9,907 nucleotides of DNA, taken from NCBI GenBank assembly GCA_016929815.1, contig JAFGIC010000285.1:1-9907 (forward strand). Reading direction: 5' to 3'. The translations under genes and the position numbers were made by a program. Of this stretch, positions 7,884 to 9,907 are shown one piece after another. The stretch comes from Deltaproteobacteria bacterium. GTDB taxonomy: Bacteria; Desulfobacterota; DSM-4660; Desulfatiglandales; HGW-15. The notes under the pieces are model-generated. The model had not been told where the DNA came from, ran no database searches, and saw only the letters and a program-made list of their open reading frames with translations. Every line of letters starts with the position of its first letter. The first letter of the stretch is position 1.

Positions 7884-8333
7884 ATGAATGTTAATAAATC
7901 AAAGATCCGATGTCCGAAATGCGGGACAGTCTATTCGATTGAAAGTGGTCAAAACGATATTGCATGGAGAAAGTCTGCAAGATGCATTGTTTGTGAATCC
8001 CGTTTTTTTGTCGAATATCAGGCAAGCCGGGGAGATTCAGAAGAAATTCAGGAGGGGGTAGTTTTTTTGAAGACCTACTTTGAGAAACGCGGCATCGTGG
8101 ACAGAAGAAGGGTTAACGACAGGAGAAAGGAAATCAAATCCGAGTATTTGACGGAATTTCAGCATGACGTAATTCCAATCTTTAATGACCGGGGCAATGT
8201 GATAATCGGACATATAAGTCCCGGACGGAGGCAAAAGACAGACCGCAGAAGCGGGATCGATAGGAGGCAGTATTTGGTGGGCCAGGACAATAGAGAAGAA
8301 GGTACTTTTACCGAATACCGCGTGGATAGCTAG
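7884..8333 (+). CDS. Zinc-ribbon protein with DRR repeats
   Basis: The N-terminus is a small zinc ribbon of the MJ0042/zinc-ribbon type: CPKC at 10-13 and CIVC at 34-37, 20 residues apart, with the IRCPKCGTVYSI pattern usual for that family. The rest has no recognised fold, but carries two arginine-rich clusters: DRRRVNDRR at 73-81, and GRRQKTDRR (114-122) followed by IDRR (125-128). They flank a hydrophobic stretch (95-111) that resembles a short beta unit. Similar RR-xxx-DRR runs occur in proteins of Desulfobacterota and relatives, sometimes next to PilZ domains; their role is unclear to me. There is no signal or membrane segment, so it is probably cytoplasmic. The ribosome-binding site is poor (GGTGG, 7870-7874, 9 nt from the ATG). 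Another ATG four bases downstream is out of frame. It is probably the last gene of the secA operon. Binding of nucleic acid or a nucleotide is possible but not shown. Confidence 0.82.
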   Translation: MNVNKSKIRCPKCGTVYSIESGQNDIAWRKSARCIVCESRFFVEYQASRGDSEEIQEGVVFLKTYFEKRGIVDRRRVNDRRKEIKSEYLTEFQHDVIPIFNDRGNVIIGHISPGRRQKTDRRSGIDRRQYLVGQDNREEGTFTEYRVDS

Positions 8334-8399
8334 AGGCCATAACGTATCGAAGATTGATTTGCCGTGTAATTTTCAGGGATTAAACCATATTACAAGCCA
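8334..8399. other. Convergent intergenic gap
   Basis: This 66-bp gap separates the end of the zinc-ribbon gene from the end of the convergent propeller gene. Both transcripts should finish here, yet I see no GC-rich stem followed by a T run on either strand. Termination may rely on Rho or may run into the opposite gene. Confidence 0.6.
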
Positions 8400-9884
8400 T
8401 TATGATCCACTAAGGAGTCTGTCGAGGAGCGTCATCAGGACCTTGACGTGGGCCTTGATAGATAAACCACTGGTGATTGTACCAATAAAGCAACCGGCAT
8501 CCTCATTACCGGTTGTTGCGTAATCCTGATCGGAATAATCAGAATCACCTGCGTGATTGTATGCGCAGACCTTATAATAATAATTTGAATCATTTTCCAG
8601 GTCACTGTCGGTATATTCAGTGATGTTTGCATCTATTGTTGCTATTACCGTAAAAGTACCGCTGATATATCTTTTTCTAATCAACCTGAAGCCAAGCTCG
8701 TCATCCGAGTTGTCGTTCCATGTTACTGTTATTGTGTTCGTGTCCTCCAGGTCCGCTACCAGGCTTGTGGGTTTTCGGGGAGTCTTTCCCCCAATAAAAT
8801 TTCCAAAGCCTATAGGAGAATTGCCGATATCTAGGGTGGCGACTACGGTATTATCATCATAATCGCCCTCATCATCGTGATCGGTATAGATGACGGAAAC
8901 GTTTCCTGAAAGTTCGTTAACCACATATACAAAATCACCTGAGGGCGTTATTGAGATCCCGTAGGGGCCATCTCCTACCGTGATTGTCTCGGTGACCGCC
9001 CAGCTGCTGAGGGAAATAACAGATACCGTATCATCCCCGTAATTTGTGACATATAAATAATTCGTATCCGGAGTGACAACTACACCACGGGGATCGTTAC
9101 CTACGGATATGGGTTCATAAAGATTGTAAGGTCCTTCCTCGTCGTTATCCGCATCATAATCGTCCCAGTCAAAGTCTTCCCCCGTTGAGTAAACTGTTCC
9201 GTTATATATTACTGAAATGGTATTATTGCCGTTATTAACGACGTAAACGTAATAACCGTTGGAGCTTACAGCCACGCCATAGGGGGCGTCAAAGGCGATG
9301 TCTTCTGTGTCATTTGTATAATAAAGATAATAGTGGTTTTTCAGTGTTACGAACAGTTCTTGAGATTCAACAGATATTATAGAAAGAGAGTCGTCACCGC
9401 TGTTGGTTACGTAAACATAATCGTTGATGGGGCTCACGGAAACACCTATAGGATTCAGGCCGACACCTATCGGATTCCTGGTTTTGGTTGAGGTGTCGAT
9501 AATTGAGATGGTGTTTTCAGTATAATTGGCGATATAGAGATAGGAACCATCGGATGTAGCAGCAATACCCCTCGGGGATGTTCCTGCATCCAGTGTATCA
9601 ATTGACATGTTGAATGTTTCACTGATAATTGAGACGGTTCCAACGGATTCGTTTGTAACATAAAGATATTCTTCACTTGTTGCTACACCAAAGGGACCGT
9701 CACCGACCGGGATGTCCGCAGTTATGGTGTTGTCGGATATCTTAATTATGGAAACGGTGTCATCGCCTCCATTAGGGATATAGGCAAATGCATCCGCATA
9801 ACATTTTTTAAGGAAAGATAATTGAATCACTAAAGCAGTAATTAAAAAAAGTGGAAGGATTTGTAAAATTCGCCTATTAATCAT
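8400..9884 (-). CDS. Secreted YVTN beta-propeller protein with FN3 domain and CFI-box-like tail
   Basis: A Sec signal peptide occupies about residues 1-32 (RR, hydrophobic core 8-25, likely cleavage near CYADA), so the product is exported. Residues 33-365 contain seven YVTN-type repeats, recognisable by VYVTN, DDTVSVI and GDGPYGV-like motifs, enough for one closed seven-bladed propeller. Blades 4, 5 and 7 have acidic or polar insertions, notably 237-250 and 335-344. Residues 368-458 are a fibronectin type III domain (TVTWNDNSDDELGFRLI, YYYKVCAYNHAGDSDYS). The tail at 464-491 (GCFIGT, then HVKVL and LLDRLL) resembles the CFI-box C-terminal sorting-like domain but stops early. Such propellers usually mediate binding rather than catalysis; the ligand is unknown. 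AGGGAG at 9895-9900 lies 10 nt before the ATG. The gene is convergent with the secA cluster and is likely separately controlled; its promoter lies beyond the window. Confidence 0.92.
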   Translation of the reverse strand: MINRRILQILPLFLITALVIQLSFLKKCYADAFAYIPNGGDDTVSIIKISDNTITADIPVGDGPFGVATSEEYLYVTNESVGTVSIISETFNMSIDTLDAGTSPRGIAATSDGSYLYIANYTENTISIIDTSTKTRNPIGVGLNPIGVSVSPINDYVYVTNSGDDSLSIISVESQELFVTLKNHYYLYYTNDTEDIAFDAPYGVAVSSNGYYVYVVNNGNNTISVIYNGTVYSTGEDFDWDDYDADNDEEGPYNLYEPISVGNDPRGVVVTPDTNYLYVTNYGDDTVSVISLSSWAVTETITVGDGPYGISITPSGDFVYVVNELSGNVSVIYTDHDDEGDYDDNTVVATLDIGNSPIGFGNFIGGKTPRKPTSLVADLEDTNTITVTWNDNSDDELGFRLIRKRYISGTFTVIATIDANITEYTDSDLENDSNYYYKVCAYNHAGDSDYSDQDYATTGNEDAGCFIGTITSGLSIKAHVKVLMTLLDRLLSGS

Positions 9885-9907
9885 TTTTAATAAACTCCCT
9901 GTCTTGA

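Noticed and set aside
8334..8410. Bidirectional intrinsic terminator between the convergent genes.
   Set aside because: I found no stable stem followed by a T tract on either strand.
9799..9803. Cys28 near the end of the propeller protein's signal peptide as a lipoprotein acylation site.
   Set aside because: The preceding residues are LKK, which do not form a lipobox; an ordinary signal peptidase I site fits better.
8400..9884. Propeller gene as part of a mobile or defence island.
   Set aside because: No integrase, transposase, inverted termini, or toxin- or nuclease-like neighbour is present in the window.

Overview
The window is an ordinary chromosomal segment of a Gram-negative bacterium with moderately low GC (low-to-mid 40s % by eye). 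It carries seven intact protein genes, six on the + strand and a convergent one on the - strand. Gene style points to Desulfobacterota (former Deltaproteobacteria) or a neighbouring phylum such as Nitrospirota. The clues are an M23 peptidase, secA and argJ in a row, a SecA with an enlarged preprotein-binding domain, a YVTN beta-propeller protein ending in a CFI-box-like tail, and a zinc-ribbon protein with DRR repeats. This placement is inference from family knowledge, not from a search.

Layout. 1-112 is upstream sequence with no supportable gene. uvrC (113-1990) encodes the nuclease subunit of nucleotide excision repair. A 261-bp gap (1991-2251) holds promoter-like elements and inverted repeats. 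A membrane-anchored M23 peptidase (2252-3160) follows, starting with TTG. A 157-bp gap (3161-3317) has nested symmetric repeats around a perfect TATAAT, just ahead of secA (3318-6179), the Sec translocase motor. argJ (6201-7391, arginine biosynthesis) begins 21 bp after secA. It is followed by an unrecognised 136-residue protein (7445-7855) and a 149-residue zinc-ribbon protein with DRR repeats (7884-8333). secA, argJ and these two genes are closely spaced and probably co-transcribed. On the - strand, 9884-8400 encodes a secreted seven-bladed YVTN propeller with acidic loop insertions, one fibronectin type III domain and a short CFI-box-like C-terminus.

How they fit together. The M23 peptidase, SecA and the propeller protein share an envelope theme: wall remodelling, export, and an exported product. 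UvrC and ArgJ are housekeeping genes for DNA repair and amino-acid synthesis. No mobile element, CRISPR array, RNA gene or defence system is visible. The least explained items are the tail and acidic loops of the propeller protein, the DRR repeats, the 136-residue orphan, and the symmetric elements in the two intergenic regions. I see no clear evidence of a new multi-gene system.
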